10,933 bases of DNA from an uncultured Collinsella sp. (lineage in GTDB: Bacteria > Actinomycetota > Coriobacteriia > Coriobacteriales > Coriobacteriaceae). Location of the stretch: contig CABSMZ010000049.1 in NCBI GenBank assembly GCA_902478875.1, positions 1-10,933 on the forward strand, given 5' to 3'. Of this stretch, positions 1 through 6,710 are shown one piece after another (position 1 is the stretch's first letter; each line of letters begins with the position of its first letter). The position numbers and the translations under genes are program-made. The notes under the pieces are model-generated. The model was not told the DNA's origin. It saw only the letters and a list, made by a program, of their open reading frames with translations, and did not search any database.

Positions 1-101
1 GCGCGGGCGCCCGGTCGGCGGCCCGTTCTGGGCGCGCCTCAATCGTAGCCCGAGACGGTCCCGGGCTGACAATTTCGACTGTAATGGACGTTCTTAAATG
101 A
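1..101 (+). other. possible 3' tail of an unidentified upstream gene
   Basis: The left edge gives three open rightward frames that close at TAG 46-48, TAA 95-97 and TGA 99-101. The third reads like ordinary protein, ending in VMDVLK, and would converge on the leftward peptidase gene. The fragment is too short to assign a frame or a function. A short palindrome (CGGGCGCCCG, 4-13) and a 6-bp stem (47-52 with 62-67, 9-nt loop) are also present, but neither is followed by a T-run. The TAA and TGA stops both fall inside the repeat element that begins at 86. Confidence 0.2.
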
Positions 102-160
102 CTAGTCAAACAAGAGCGCCCCCAATGACCACTCATTTAAGTCTGTCCCCAATGACTAGT
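86..160. repeat. imperfect inverted and 27-bp-spaced direct repeat element
   Basis: Two 22-nt arms (86-107 and 127-148) are inverted copies matching at 17 of 22 positions, including a perfect 9-bp core CTTAAATGA/TCATTTAAG (93-101 and 133-141), with a 19-nt loop. On top of this, the motif AATGAC recurs at exactly 27-nt steps (97, 124, 151), and the 10-mer AATGACTAGT occurs at 97-106 and 151-160. The first two 27-nt units match at 18 of 27 positions. The last unit overlaps the 3' end of the leftward peptidase gene and supplies its TAG stop (156-158). It could be one copy of a dispersed intergenic palindromic element or a structured 3' end. There is no T-run, so it is not a classical terminator. 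Confidence 0.6.
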
Positions 161-1157
161 AGTAGGCCCACATGGCTTCGACTTCGTTGAGGACCTCTAC
201 GACGCCCCAGCGGCGGGCGCTGCGGCTGGCCGAGTTGGGGTCGTAGACGCCAACCTGGTTGGCATCGTCGATGCCGTAGAGCACGATGTAGTGGCCTACG
301 TTGGTAAACGTACCGGGGCGCACTGCGGCGATGACGGGCGCACCCGAGCGAAGTGCTTGGGTAATCGATTCTCGATCGTTATAGAGCTGTGTTCCGTTGA
401 GCCCCAGCTGCCATGCACCGCCCGTCATAAACGACCACTCGGTGGCACCGGTGGGGGCGTAGTTGCCGGCTTCGGCCAGTGCGCATATATCGACCGGCGT
501 CTTATCGGTATGGCCGGTCTTAAAGATATAGACCATGGTGAGGCAGGTGGGACCGCAAGCGTTTTCGCGAATAGTGCCGCCGGCATAGGGCAGCTCCGAC
601 CATGCGGGGTCAATTTGGTAGATGTGGGGCATGGTGCCGGCCTGCCATTGCGAGCGTGGGGTCGAGAACGCAAAGGAGTAACCGGGCGCGACGGGAGCTT
701 TAAGCAGCTTGTCCTCGGCAGTGGGCTCAAGACCGGCTGATCCGTGGGAGATACAGGATCCCAAAAACACAAAGACGAGGCAGGCGGCGATGGAGCAAAG
801 CGTAAGGCGTAGGCGGCGGGCCGGAAGCGCGTGACTTGTGGCGTGCGACGCAGGGTGAGGGGCGGAATTGCCGCGATCGCGTTGAGGTCGCGAAAAGGAG
901 CGCTTGACGTAGTAGTCGGTCTTACGGCGATCGTAGCGGCGTGGCTGCGATGTGTCGGTCTGGCGTTGGCGTGTGCTCGTACTCACGCGGTCTGACTGCT
1001 GCACGGTACGGCTTTGTTGCCGCGAAGAAGCCCCGGGCTGCTCTTGGGGGCGCTGCGGGCTGTCGTTGTCGGAGGTGCTTCTGGGCGTTGGCGTGGTGCG
1101 GCCGGCAAGGCGCACGCTTTGTGGCCGTTGGTCGCCGTCATTGTATCCGTATGCCAT
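156..1157 (-). CDS. membrane-anchored C39-like cysteine peptidase domain protein
   Basis: Likely product of 333 residues, a type II membrane protein with its C-terminal domain outside the cell. Residues 1 to about 110 are polar and disordered-looking (rich in Q, R, S, T, P). One hydrophobic segment follows at about 115-137 after an arginine-rich RRLRL stretch. A linker then leads to a papain-like Peptidase_C39_2-type domain at about 175-330. Visible catalytic features are Cys201 in NACGPTC, His289 in VGHYIVLYG and Asp306 in YDPNS, the usual Cys/His/Asp order. Such domains may cleave peptides or peptidoglycan-linked substrates, but the substrate is unknown. The ATG at 1157 is preferred over an in-frame GTG at 1166 because AAGGTGA sits 5 nt upstream of it. 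A lipobox-like LGSC at the end of the membrane segment is an alternative anchor, but it is far from the N terminus. The gene is divergent from the permease. Confidence 0.75.
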   Translation of the reverse strand: MAYGYNDGDQRPQSVRLAGRTTPTPRSTSDNDSPQRPQEQPGASSRQQSRTVQQSDRVSTSTRQRQTDTSQPRRYDRRKTDYYVKRSFSRPQRDRGNSAPHPASHATSHALPARRLRLTLCSIAACLVFVFLGSCISHGSAGLEPTAEDKLLKAPVAPGYSFAFSTPRSQWQAGTMPHIYQIDPAWSELPYAGGTIRENACGPTCLTMVYIFKTGHTDKTPVDICALAEAGNYAPTGATEWSFMTGGAWQLGLNGTQLYNDRESITQALRSGAPVIAAVRPGTFTNVGHYIVLYGIDDANQVGVYDPNSASRSARRWGVVEVLNEVEAMWAYY

Positions 1158-1162
1158 TCGAA

Positions 1163-1169
1163 TCACCTT
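1163..1169 (-). promoter_or_regulatory. ribosome binding site deciding the peptidase start
   Basis: AAGGTGA, read on the minus strand, lies 5 nt before the ATG at 1157 and overlaps the alternative GTG codon at 1166. A weaker GAGG lies 4 nt before the GTG. The longer match to the 16S anti-Shine-Dalgarno sequence favours the ATG. Confidence 0.5.
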
Positions 1170-1447
1170 GCCTCATGTGTAACTTGTCTATCCTACATAA
1201 AAAGATGCACGACACATGGGTATGTGCGCCAAAAGCCTGACAAATGGTATGAACGTTGCCGCGCCGCGCGCCAAGCGTCACGGCAACAGGTATTCAAAAG
1301 CAGACAAGATGAAAGCGTCCAAGACGAATGACGTCTCCCGCCGTTCGTCCCAAAAACGGTGCCGCTCGTTTTGCAATTCTGCCTTCGGTCGAGCTGCGAG
1401 CGGCGCTGCTGCGCCAAGGCCGTATCTTAAAGCCATGGAATAAAAGC
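1170..1447. other. divergent intergenic region without a recognisable gene
   Basis: This stretch separates the leftward peptidase gene from the rightward permease. It should hold both promoters, but I see no convincing -35/-10 pair on either strand. A short rightward open frame (1216-1443, 75 codons, basic) has no ribosome binding site and unremarkable composition, so I do not call it a gene. Short stems occur, for example AGACG/CGTCT around 1320-1335 and CCGTT/AACGG around 1341-1359, and none has a T-run. A GCAAT half-site like those upstream of the two kinase loci occurs at 1373-1377. Confidence 0.4.
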
Positions 1448-1491
1448 GCGCGGCAAAACGGACCGCGCAAGGGGTGACGCCAAGGGCGTCA
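1448..1491 (+). promoter_or_regulatory. two tandem hairpins in the permease leader
   Basis: Stem 1 pairs GCGCGG (1448-1453) with CCGCGC (1463-1468) around a 9-nt loop. Stem 2 pairs TGACGCC (1475-1481) with GGCGTCA (1485-1491) around a 3-nt AAG loop. Only 6 nt separate the stems, and the second ends just before the strong AAAGGAGGGG ribosome binding site. They could be a 5' stabilising structure or a translational control element. The pattern matches no riboswitch class I recognise. Confidence 0.5.
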
Positions 1492-1511
1492 AACAGGAAA
1501 GGAGGGGAACA

Positions 1512-2963
1512 ATGGCGGACAAGAACGCAGAAGTTGCAGTCGAGGATAACGGCGGCATGAAGAAAACGCTTTCGCTCTGGAACTTCTTCACCATCGGCTT
1601 CGGTGCCATCATCGGTACCGGTTGGGTTCTGCAGGTCGGCGACTGGATGGTCGTGGGCGGCGGTCCCGTCCCCGCTATGATCGCATTCCTCTTGGGTGCA
1701 ATCTTCCTCGTGCCCGTCGGAGCTGTTTTCGGTGAGCTCACGGCTGCTATCCCCATCTCGGGCGGCATTGTCGAGTATGTCGATCGTAGCTTTGGCCGTA
1801 CGCTGAGCTACATCACCGGATGGCTTTTGGCCCTGGGCAACGGCATCCTGTGCCCGTGGGAGGCCATCGCCATCTCGACCCTCGTGTCCGAAATGTTCGG
1901 CAGCCTGCCCGGCCTTGAGTGGCTGCGCGCCGTCAAGCTCTACACCATCCTGGGCGCTGACGTTTACCTGTTCCCGACGCTGATCGCGCTCGGCTTTGCA
2001 GTCTACGTCATCTTCCTCAATTTCCGCGGCGCCAGCTCGGCCGCCAAGCTCCAGGCCTTCCTGACCAAGGCCCTGCTCTGCGGCATGCTGCTCGCCATGG
2101 GCGTCTCGCTGTTCACCGGCTCGCCGAACAACGCCATGCCCGTGTTCTCCCAGGTCGCCGGCGCTGGCGGCGGTAAGGCCGCCACCGAGGGCACCAGCCT
2201 GTTCGCCGGTATCGTGTCGGTCCTGGTTCTGACCCCGTTCTTTTACGCCGGCTTTGACACCATTCCTCAGCAGGCTGAGGAAGCAGCCGAGGGCCTCAAC
2301 TGGAACAAGTTCGGCAAGATCATCTCCCTGGCCCTGCTGGCCGCCGGCGGCTTCTACATGGTCTGCATCTACTCGTTCGGCACCATCCTCGACTGGCATG
2401 AGTTCGTTAAGAGCCCGGTTCCCGCGCTCGCCTGCCTCAAGGGCATCAACATGCTCCTGTACCTGGCCATGCTCGTCATCGCCACGCTTGGACCCATGGG
2501 CCCGATGAACTCCTTCTACGGCGCCACGAGCCGCATCATGCTCGCCATGGGCCGCAAGGGCCAGCTGCCCGAGCAGTTCGCCGAGGTCGACCCCAAGTCC
2601 GGCGCTCCCAAGCTTGCCTGTGTCGTTCTGGGCGTCATCACCGTCGTCGGTCCGTTCCTGGGCAAGAACATGCTCATCCCTCTGACCAACGTGTCGGCTC
2701 TCGCCTTCATCTTCTCCTGCGGCATGGTCGCCCTCGCTTGCCTGCGCATGCGCTTCACCGAGCCCGACCTGCCTCGTCCCTACGAGGTGCCCGGCGGCAA
2801 GTTTGGCATCGGCCTCGCTATCGCTGCCTGTGCCATCATCATCGGCCTGCTCGTGATCCCGTTCTCTCCCGCCTCCCTCAACATGGTGGAGTGGAGCATC
2901 GTGATCGGCTGGTTGGCTATTGGCCTGGCCCTCATGGCTTTCACCAATTCCCGCAAAAAGTAA
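1512..2963 (+). CDS. APC superfamily amino acid permease
   Basis: A polytopic inner-membrane protein of 483 residues, predicted to have about 12 membrane segments and to work as a secondary amino acid transporter. Residues 29-38 read GFGAIIGTGW, the glycine-rich unwound first helix typical of the family. ELTAAIPISGG follows in helix 2. The helix 6 region has FFYAGFDTIPQQAEE, and after helix 8 comes a conserved-type N-x-x-x-GATSR-x-MLAMGRKGQLP stretch. A hydrophilic loop PDLPRPYEVPGG precedes the last two helices. Length is normal for the family. The ATG is preceded by AAAGGAGGGG, an excellent ribosome binding site. The gene lies 132 nt upstream of an amidohydrolase on the same strand, suggesting import of a compound that the hydrolase then cleaves. 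The substrate cannot be read from sequence. Codons are strongly biased to C/G endings, consistent with high expression. Confidence 0.9.
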   Translation: MADKNAEVAVEDNGGMKKTLSLWNFFTIGFGAIIGTGWVLQVGDWMVVGGGPVPAMIAFLLGAIFLVPVGAVFGELTAAIPISGGIVEYVDRSFGRTLSYITGWLLALGNGILCPWEAIAISTLVSEMFGSLPGLEWLRAVKLYTILGADVYLFPTLIALGFAVYVIFLNFRGASSAAKLQAFLTKALLCGMLLAMGVSLFTGSPNNAMPVFSQVAGAGGGKAATEGTSLFAGIVSVLVLTPFFYAGFDTIPQQAEEAAEGLNWNKFGKIISLALLAAGGFYMVCIYSFGTILDWHEFVKSPVPALACLKGINMLLYLAMLVIATLGPMGPMNSFYGATSRIMLAMGRKGQLPEQFAEVDPKSGAPKLACVVLGVITVVGPFLGKNMLIPLTNVSALAFIFSCGMVALACLRMRFTEPDLPRPYEVPGGKFGIGLAIAACAIIIGLLVIPFSPASLNMVEWSIVIGWLAIGLALMAFTNSRKK

Positions 2964-2969
2964 CGCCGA

Positions 2970-3064
2970 GCCGGGGCGGACCAGGTGCGCGGGACCCTCT
3001 CTTCCGCGCACCGAACCCGGCATCACTTGGGTAGCTTTGTGAGGCCGCGACCCAACACGGCCTC
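2970..3064 (+). promoter_or_regulatory. structured intercistronic region between permease and amidohydrolase
   Basis: Three perfect stems fill the 132-nt gap. An outer stem GCCGGG/CCCGGC (2970-2975 with 3016-3021) encloses a 9-bp stem GGTGCGCGG/CCGCGCACC (2984-2992 with 3004-3012, 11-nt loop). A separate 7-bp stem GAGGCCG/CGGCCTC (3041-3047 with 3058-3064) follows. None has a T-run, so these are unlikely to be full intrinsic terminators. An mRNA-stability or processing element that sets different levels of the two genes is plausible. The strong TAAGGAGGA ribosome binding site (3084-3092) starts about 20 nt later. Confidence 0.55.
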
Positions 3065-3095
3065 GCCCACATATATGGATCCATAAGGAGGAACC

Positions 3096-4373
3096 ATGTC
3101 CACTAAGTATGCAATCGTTGGCGGCAAGCTCATCGACGGTACCGGTGCCGAGCCGGTCGAGAACTCCCTCGTTCTCGTCGACGACAACGGCAAGATCGAG
3201 TACGCCGGCGCCATGCAGGACCTTCCCGAGGGCGTTGAGGTCATCGACGCCGCCGGCAAGACCGTCCTTCCCGGCCTGATCGACACCCACCTGCACTTCT
3301 CGGGCAACTTGACCGACGATGACACCGACTGGGTCATGCAGCCGCTCCTCGAGAAGCAGGCCGTCGCCGTCAAGCAGGCCTACGACTGCCTCACCCACGG
3401 CCTCACCACCGTCTGCGAGATCGGCCGCTTTGGTATCCAGATCCGTGACTGCATCGACAAGGGCGTCTTCAAGGGCCCGCGCGTTCTGGCCACCGGCCTT
3501 GGCTTCTGCCGCGTTGCCGGCCACGGCGACTCCCACCACTGCAGCCAGGAGCTCAACAAGGAATCGCACCCCTGGGGCGATCAGGTCGACGGTCCTTGGG
3601 ATCTGCGCAAGGCCGTCCGTCGTCGCCTGCGCGAGAACCCCGATGCCATCAAGATCTGGGCTACCGGTGGCGGCATCTGGCGCTGGGACTCCGGCCGCGA
3701 CCAGCACTACTGCTCCGAGGAGATTCAGGCCGTGGTCGAAGAGGCCAAGATGGTCGGCATCCCCGTGTGGAGCCACTGCTACAACAACCACGCCGCTGCC
3801 TACGATTCCGTTCGCTTTGGCTGCGAGCAGCTGATTCACGGCTTCGATATCGATGAGCGTACCATGGACCTCATGGCCGAGCAGGACACCTTCTTCACCC
3901 CGACGATCGCCTTCCTGCCCACCTGGTACGCCACCTATCCGCCCGTCTACGTCCCCGAGCTGCACGACAAGTACGAGGGCACCCTGGTCGAGAAGGAGCT
4001 GCAGCGCAACTACGACTGCCTGCGCGAGGCCAAGAAGCGCGGCGTCGTCATGACGATCGGCTCCGACTCCTTCTCCTTCGTCACCCCGTACGGCACCTGC
4101 TCCATCGAGGAGATGTACGAGTTCGTCGACAAGATCGGCTTCACCCCGGTCGAGACCATCACCTGTGCCACTCTCAACGGTGCCAAGATGTGCCACATCG
4201 AGGACGAGACCGGTTCCATCGAGGCCGGCAAGTGCGCCGACCTGCTGGTCGTCAACGGTGACGTCGCCGCCGACATCCACGTGCTCAACACCGACAACAT
4301 GGACGTCATCATGAAGGACGGCTGGATTGTCGAGGCCGGCACCTTCGGCGAGGCAAACAAGTACAGCGCTTAA
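3096..4373 (+). CDS. binuclear-metal amidohydrolase family protein (imidazolonepropionase/dipeptidase-like)
   Basis: A cytoplasmic metal-dependent hydrolase of 425 residues, with no signal peptide. The N-terminal beta-rich part (about 1-55) and C-terminal part (about 375-425) would form the composite domain around a TIM barrel. All expected metal ligands of the amidohydrolase superfamily are visible: His65 and His67 in DTHLHF, Lys186 in AIKIWATGGG (the probable carboxylated bridging lysine), His227 in WSHCYNN, His248 in LIHGFD and Asp324 in IGSDSF. This set is typical of the COG1228 group, which includes Xaa-Pro/Xaa-Arg dipeptidases and imidazolonepropionase. The exact substrate is not determinable. 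TAAGGAGGA lies 3 nt before the ATG. The preceding permease probably supplies the substrate. Codon usage is strongly optimised, like the permease and unlike the downstream kinase. Confidence 0.87.
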   Translation: MSTKYAIVGGKLIDGTGAEPVENSLVLVDDNGKIEYAGAMQDLPEGVEVIDAAGKTVLPGLIDTHLHFSGNLTDDDTDWVMQPLLEKQAVAVKQAYDCLTHGLTTVCEIGRFGIQIRDCIDKGVFKGPRVLATGLGFCRVAGHGDSHHCSQELNKESHPWGDQVDGPWDLRKAVRRRLRENPDAIKIWATGGGIWRWDSGRDQHYCSEEIQAVVEEAKMVGIPVWSHCYNNHAAAYDSVRFGCEQLIHGFDIDERTMDLMAEQDTFFTPTIAFLPTWYATYPPVYVPELHDKYEGTLVEKELQRNYDCLREAKKRGVVMTIGSDSFSFVTPYGTCSIEEMYEFVDKIGFTPVETITCATLNGAKMCHIEDETGSIEAGKCADLLVVNGDVAADIHVLNTDNMDVIMKDGWIVEAGTFGEANKYSA

Positions 4374-4414
4374 GCTACCGTTCATCGATGGCTTGATGTA
4401 AAACACAGTATTTG

Positions 4415-4429
4415 ATTGCATAATGCAAT
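4415..4429. promoter_or_regulatory. perfect 7-1-7 dyad, candidate operator
   Basis: ATTGCAT-A-ATGCAAT is a perfect 15-bp palindrome around one central base. It lies 42 nt after the amidohydrolase stop and 2 nt before the terminator stem. It contains CATAAT (4419-4424), a reasonable -10 box, but the nearest -35-like TTGATG (4393-4398) is 20 nt away. It could be a transcription-factor site or an extension of the terminator structure. The same ATTGC/GCAAT half-sites recur upstream of the glycosyltransferase operon. Confidence 0.45.
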
Positions 4430-4431
4430 GG

Positions 4432-4458
4432 AGAGGGTCGCTTGCGGCCCTCTTTATT
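4432..4458 (+). terminator. intrinsic terminator between amidohydrolase and sensor kinase
   Basis: AGAGGGTCG (4432-4440) pairs with CGGCCCTCT (4445-4453), nine pairs including one U-G, around a stable CTTG tetraloop. TTTATT follows. It most simply ends the permease-amidohydrolase transcript. It finishes only about 34 nt before the kinase start codon, so it could also act on transcripts that enter the kinase gene. Confidence 0.8.
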
Positions 4459-4479
4459 GCTATGGGGTGCGTCAGTAAG

Positions 4480-4494
4480 AAGGAGATGACGGTG
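4480..4494 (+). promoter_or_regulatory. ribosome binding site and GTG start of the sensor kinase
   Basis: AAGGAG (4480-4485) is followed after 6 nt by GTG (4492-4494), ideal spacing. The in-frame ATG at 4486 directly abuts the AAGGAG, and the in-frame ATG at 4423 lies inside the dyad upstream of the terminator, so both are poor starts. Confidence 0.7.
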
Positions 4495-5877
4495 GATCTC
4501 AATAGGCTGATTCTGGGCAAGAGCTACAACTCTACCAAGGTCTTTCGTACCGCTCAGCATGTGGTTCAAGCCATCTTGCTCGGTATTGTCGTTCCGCTGC
4601 TTATCCTGCTGCTCATCTGGGATCTAACCGATAATCCCAATCCCGTTCCGGCCGTTGTTGTCATTGCCGGCTTGGTCATGCTGTGCTTCTTCTTCTCGTA
4701 CGTCTTTGTCGTTCCCGACGACCTCACATCGAGCGCAACCGACCGCACGCACGCCATCGCTTCAAAAATATTCGCCTACACGTCGCGCGGCCTTACGCCC
4801 GAAGCTGCCCTGGGCGCCTCTAAGATCATCCTGTCCGAAACTATCGCCTCTGCCATCTGCTTTACCGACGGCAAGCAGGTGCTGGCGAGCTGGGGCGAGG
4901 ACTCGGCAAAATGCCCCGCGGGCACCCCGGTGGTACTGCGGACTACGCTCAACGTGATCAACAGCGGTGAGCAAAGCGTGTTCTCGCGCGATGCCTCGAC
5001 CGAGACGGGTGGCTACTTTCCGCGCCTGCGCGCCGGTATTGTCGCACCGCTTACCGTGCGCGGGCATTGCGTGGGCACGCTCGAGCTGTATTATCCCCGT
5101 CTGAGCAGCATCGATATGCGCCAGACGGCGCTTGCCTCGGGCTTTGCCGACCTCATTTCCACGCAGCTTGCGAGCTTTGAGCTCGAGCGCCAGGACGAGC
5201 TTACGGCCCGCGTGGAGCTGCGCGCCTTGCAATCGCAGGTCGATCCTCATTTTCTGTTTAACACCATTAGCACGATCGTGTCGCTCGTGCGTACCGAGCC
5301 GGACAAGGCCAGGTCGCTGCTGATCGACTTCTCCAACTACTATCGTCAGACGCTTTCTGATTCCGATACGCTCACCACGCTCGAGCACGAGGTGGAACAG
5401 GGTACTCGTTATATCAATCTTATGCAGGCCCGGTATGGCGACGGCCGTTTGCGCGTCTCGGTCGATATCGACTTTGAGGTGCGCGATTGCATGGTGCCGC
5501 CGTTTATCTTGCAGCCGTTGCTCGAAAACTGCATCAAGCACGCGCAGCGCGAGACCGAGCCGCTTTCTATTCATGTCAGGGCTTTCGAGACCGATGACGG
5601 TTTGGAGATCATCGTCGAGGACGATGGCATCGGTATGAGCGAAGAGGTCTGCGCGCATCTGTTTGAGCAACATCGCCGAGAGGAGCCCGAGAGCATTACC
5701 GCCGACGGCTCCGTCAAGCGAGGTTGCGGCCTGGCGCTCTTTAACGTACTTCAGCGCATCCATTTCTTTTACGGAGAAGATTCCGGCATGCGCGTGAAGT
5801 CCCAGGAGGGCGTGGGAACGCAGGTCATCGTCGAGCTGAACGGCGAGCCGCATGAGCCGGCGCCGTTGACGGCGTAG
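4492..5877 (+). CDS. LytS-type sensor histidine kinase with two membrane helices and GAF-like domain
   Basis: 461 residues from the GTG start. It is a membrane kinase that should phosphorylate the LytTR regulator encoded next. Two hydrophobic segments (about 24-44 and 51-74) are joined by a short loop, leaving almost no extracellular sensor. A GAF-like region follows at about 85-230, including an AGIVAPLTVRGHCVGTLELY strand pair. The His_kinase core has QSQVDPHFLFNTIS with phospho-acceptor His253, typical of the LytS/YehU family. The ATPase domain shows the N box LLENCIKHA (Asn346), the G1 box EDDGIGMS (386-393) and the G2 box GCGLALFN (411-418). Classical LytS proteins carry a 5TM-type sensor, which is absent here. 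The intercistronic gap to the regulator is 38 nt, suggesting one transcript. Codon bias is weaker than in the two genes before it. The ligand is unknown, and a cytoplasmic cue via the GAF-like domain is plausible. Confidence 0.9.
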   Translation: MDLNRLILGKSYNSTKVFRTAQHVVQAILLGIVVPLLILLLIWDLTDNPNPVPAVVVIAGLVMLCFFFSYVFVVPDDLTSSATDRTHAIASKIFAYTSRGLTPEAALGASKIILSETIASAICFTDGKQVLASWGEDSAKCPAGTPVVLRTTLNVINSGEQSVFSRDASTETGGYFPRLRAGIVAPLTVRGHCVGTLELYYPRLSSIDMRQTALASGFADLISTQLASFELERQDELTARVELRALQSQVDPHFLFNTISTIVSLVRTEPDKARSLLIDFSNYYRQTLSDSDTLTTLEHEVEQGTRYINLMQARYGDGRLRVSVDIDFEVRDCMVPPFILQPLLENCIKHAQRETEPLSIHVRAFETDDGLEIIVEDDGIGMSEEVCAHLFEQHRREEPESITADGSVKRGCGLALFNVLQRIHFFYGEDSGMRVKSQEGVGTQVIVELNGEPHEPAPLTA

Positions 5878-5915
5878 CACGCGGTTGGATTGAGAGAAAA
5901 AGAGGGGAAGCACAT

Positions 5916-6650
5916 ATGTCCGAAGGCTGGAACATCTTGGTGGTTGATGACGAGCCTCCCATTAGGGCTGAGCTACGCTATCTGTTGGAAAAAGATACAC
6001 GTGTGGGCCAGATTGCCGAGGCGGGCAATGTCACCGAAGCCGTGGAGTCGATTCTGTCGAACAAGCCCGACGTGCTGTTTTTAGACATTACCATGCCCGG
6101 TCGCTCGGGAATTGAGCTTGCCGAGACGCTGCAGAACCTAAAGACGCCGCCGGTGGTTGTGTTTGTGACGGCGTTTGCCGAGTTTGCCGCCGATGCGTAT
6201 AACCTCGATGCGGTCGACTATGTCGTCAAGCCGGTCGAGGACGCACGTCTGTCAAAGGCACTCGACAAGATCGAGGCAGCCTTGGGTGTACGCCGTGTTA
6301 TCCACGCTCCGCGCCAGCCTTTGCGTCTGACGGTGGACCGCGGGGGCAAAAAGGTGTTCATTCCCGCCGCAGACGTCTGCTACTTTGAGGCGCGCGCCGA
6401 TTTTTGCAACGCCATCTGCGCCGAGGGAACGTACCTGATCAATGAGTCGATCTCTTCGCTCGAGCGTCGCTTGGGCTCCGAGGGCTTCATTCGCGTTCAT
6501 CGCAGCTATCTGGTCAATTTGGAAGACGTGCACAATGTTGAGATTGGCTCCACGGGGTTGATGGAGCTCAGGCTTGACCGCGCGAGCTCGACGGTGCCGG
6601 TGTCCCGTCGTCGTGCCGCCGAGGTCAAGTCGCGCCTGGGGCTTGCGTAA
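5916..6650 (+). CDS. LytTR-family response regulator
   Basis: 244 residues, a cytoplasmic DNA-binding regulator and the partner of the preceding LytS-type kinase. The receiver domain (about 5-120) has the acidic pocket Asp11/Asp12 in VVDDEPP, phospho-acceptor Asp57 in LFLDITMPG, Thr85 in VFVTAFAE and Lys105 in DYVVKPVED. A short linker leads to a LytTR DNA-binding domain at about 135-240, with the typical CYFEARADFC and GFIRVHRSYLVNL stretches. Length and order are normal for the family. A purine-rich GAGGGGAAG lies just before the ATG. Target genes are not evident. I looked for LytTR-type direct repeats in the intergenic regions and found none convincing. Neighbouring operons, or one outside the window, may be its targets. 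Confidence 0.92.
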   Translation: MSEGWNILVVDDEPPIRAELRYLLEKDTRVGQIAEAGNVTEAVESILSNKPDVLFLDITMPGRSGIELAETLQNLKTPPVVVFVTAFAEFAADAYNLDAVDYVVKPVEDARLSKALDKIEAALGVRRVIHAPRQPLRLTVDRGGKKVFIPAADVCYFEARADFCNAICAEGTYLINESISSLERRLGSEGFIRVHRSYLVNLEDVHNVEIGSTGLMELRLDRASSTVPVSRRRAAEVKSRLGLA

Positions 6651-6682
6651 GAGGCTTGCGTGCCGTCGTTTACCATCGCAGG

Positions 6683-6710
6683 TTTGGCATGGGCGCGCGG
6701 TGGGCATAAT
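6683..6710 (+). promoter_or_regulatory. candidate promoter of the phospholipase C family gene
   Basis: TTTGGC (6683-6688) and CATAAT (6705-6710) are 16 nt apart, or TTGGCA (6684-6689) at 15 nt. This lies about 33 nt upstream of the preferred ATG and after the regulator stop codon. It suggests the phospholipase gene has its own transcript. Confidence 0.4.

Noticed and set aside
740..810. Lipoprotein signal (LGSC) in the C39-like protein
   Set aside because: The lipobox-like sequence comes after about 135 residues, far beyond a normal signal peptide, and no alternative start codon with a ribosome binding site lies close before it. A plain membrane anchor is simpler.
1216..1443. 75-codon rightward open frame between the divergent genes
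   Set aside because: It has no ribosome binding site at the ATG, no recognisable motif and atypical codon use. It is more likely noncoding leader DNA.
1448..1491. Guanidine-II (mini-ykkC) riboswitch
   Set aside because: The first loop contains ACGG, but the second loop is only AAG and lacks the required ACGR tetraloop, so the paired-hairpin consensus is not met.
2984..3012. Intrinsic terminator after the permease
   Set aside because: The 9-bp stem is perfect, but the following bases are GAACCCGG with no T-run.
4423..4491. Upstream start (ATG 4423) extending the sensor kinase by 23 residues
   Set aside because: That ATG lies inside the dyad and upstream of the terminator hairpin, without a ribosome binding site. 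GTG 4492 has an ideally spaced AAGGAG.
1278..4520. 1080-codon open frame on the minus strand
   Set aside because: It runs antisense to two genes with clear family motifs, crosses two intergenic regions, and its translation is low-complexity (D, G, A, V, H, E rich). It is a by-product of codon bias.
4762..5913. 383-codon minus-strand open frame
   Set aside because: It lies antisense to the sensor kinase, which has complete histidine-kinase motifs. No family signature or ribosome binding site was seen.
5878..5915. LytTR-type direct-repeat binding site near the two-component genes
   Set aside because: No pair of LytTR-like nonamers at about 12-bp spacing was found here or in the other intergenic gaps by eye.
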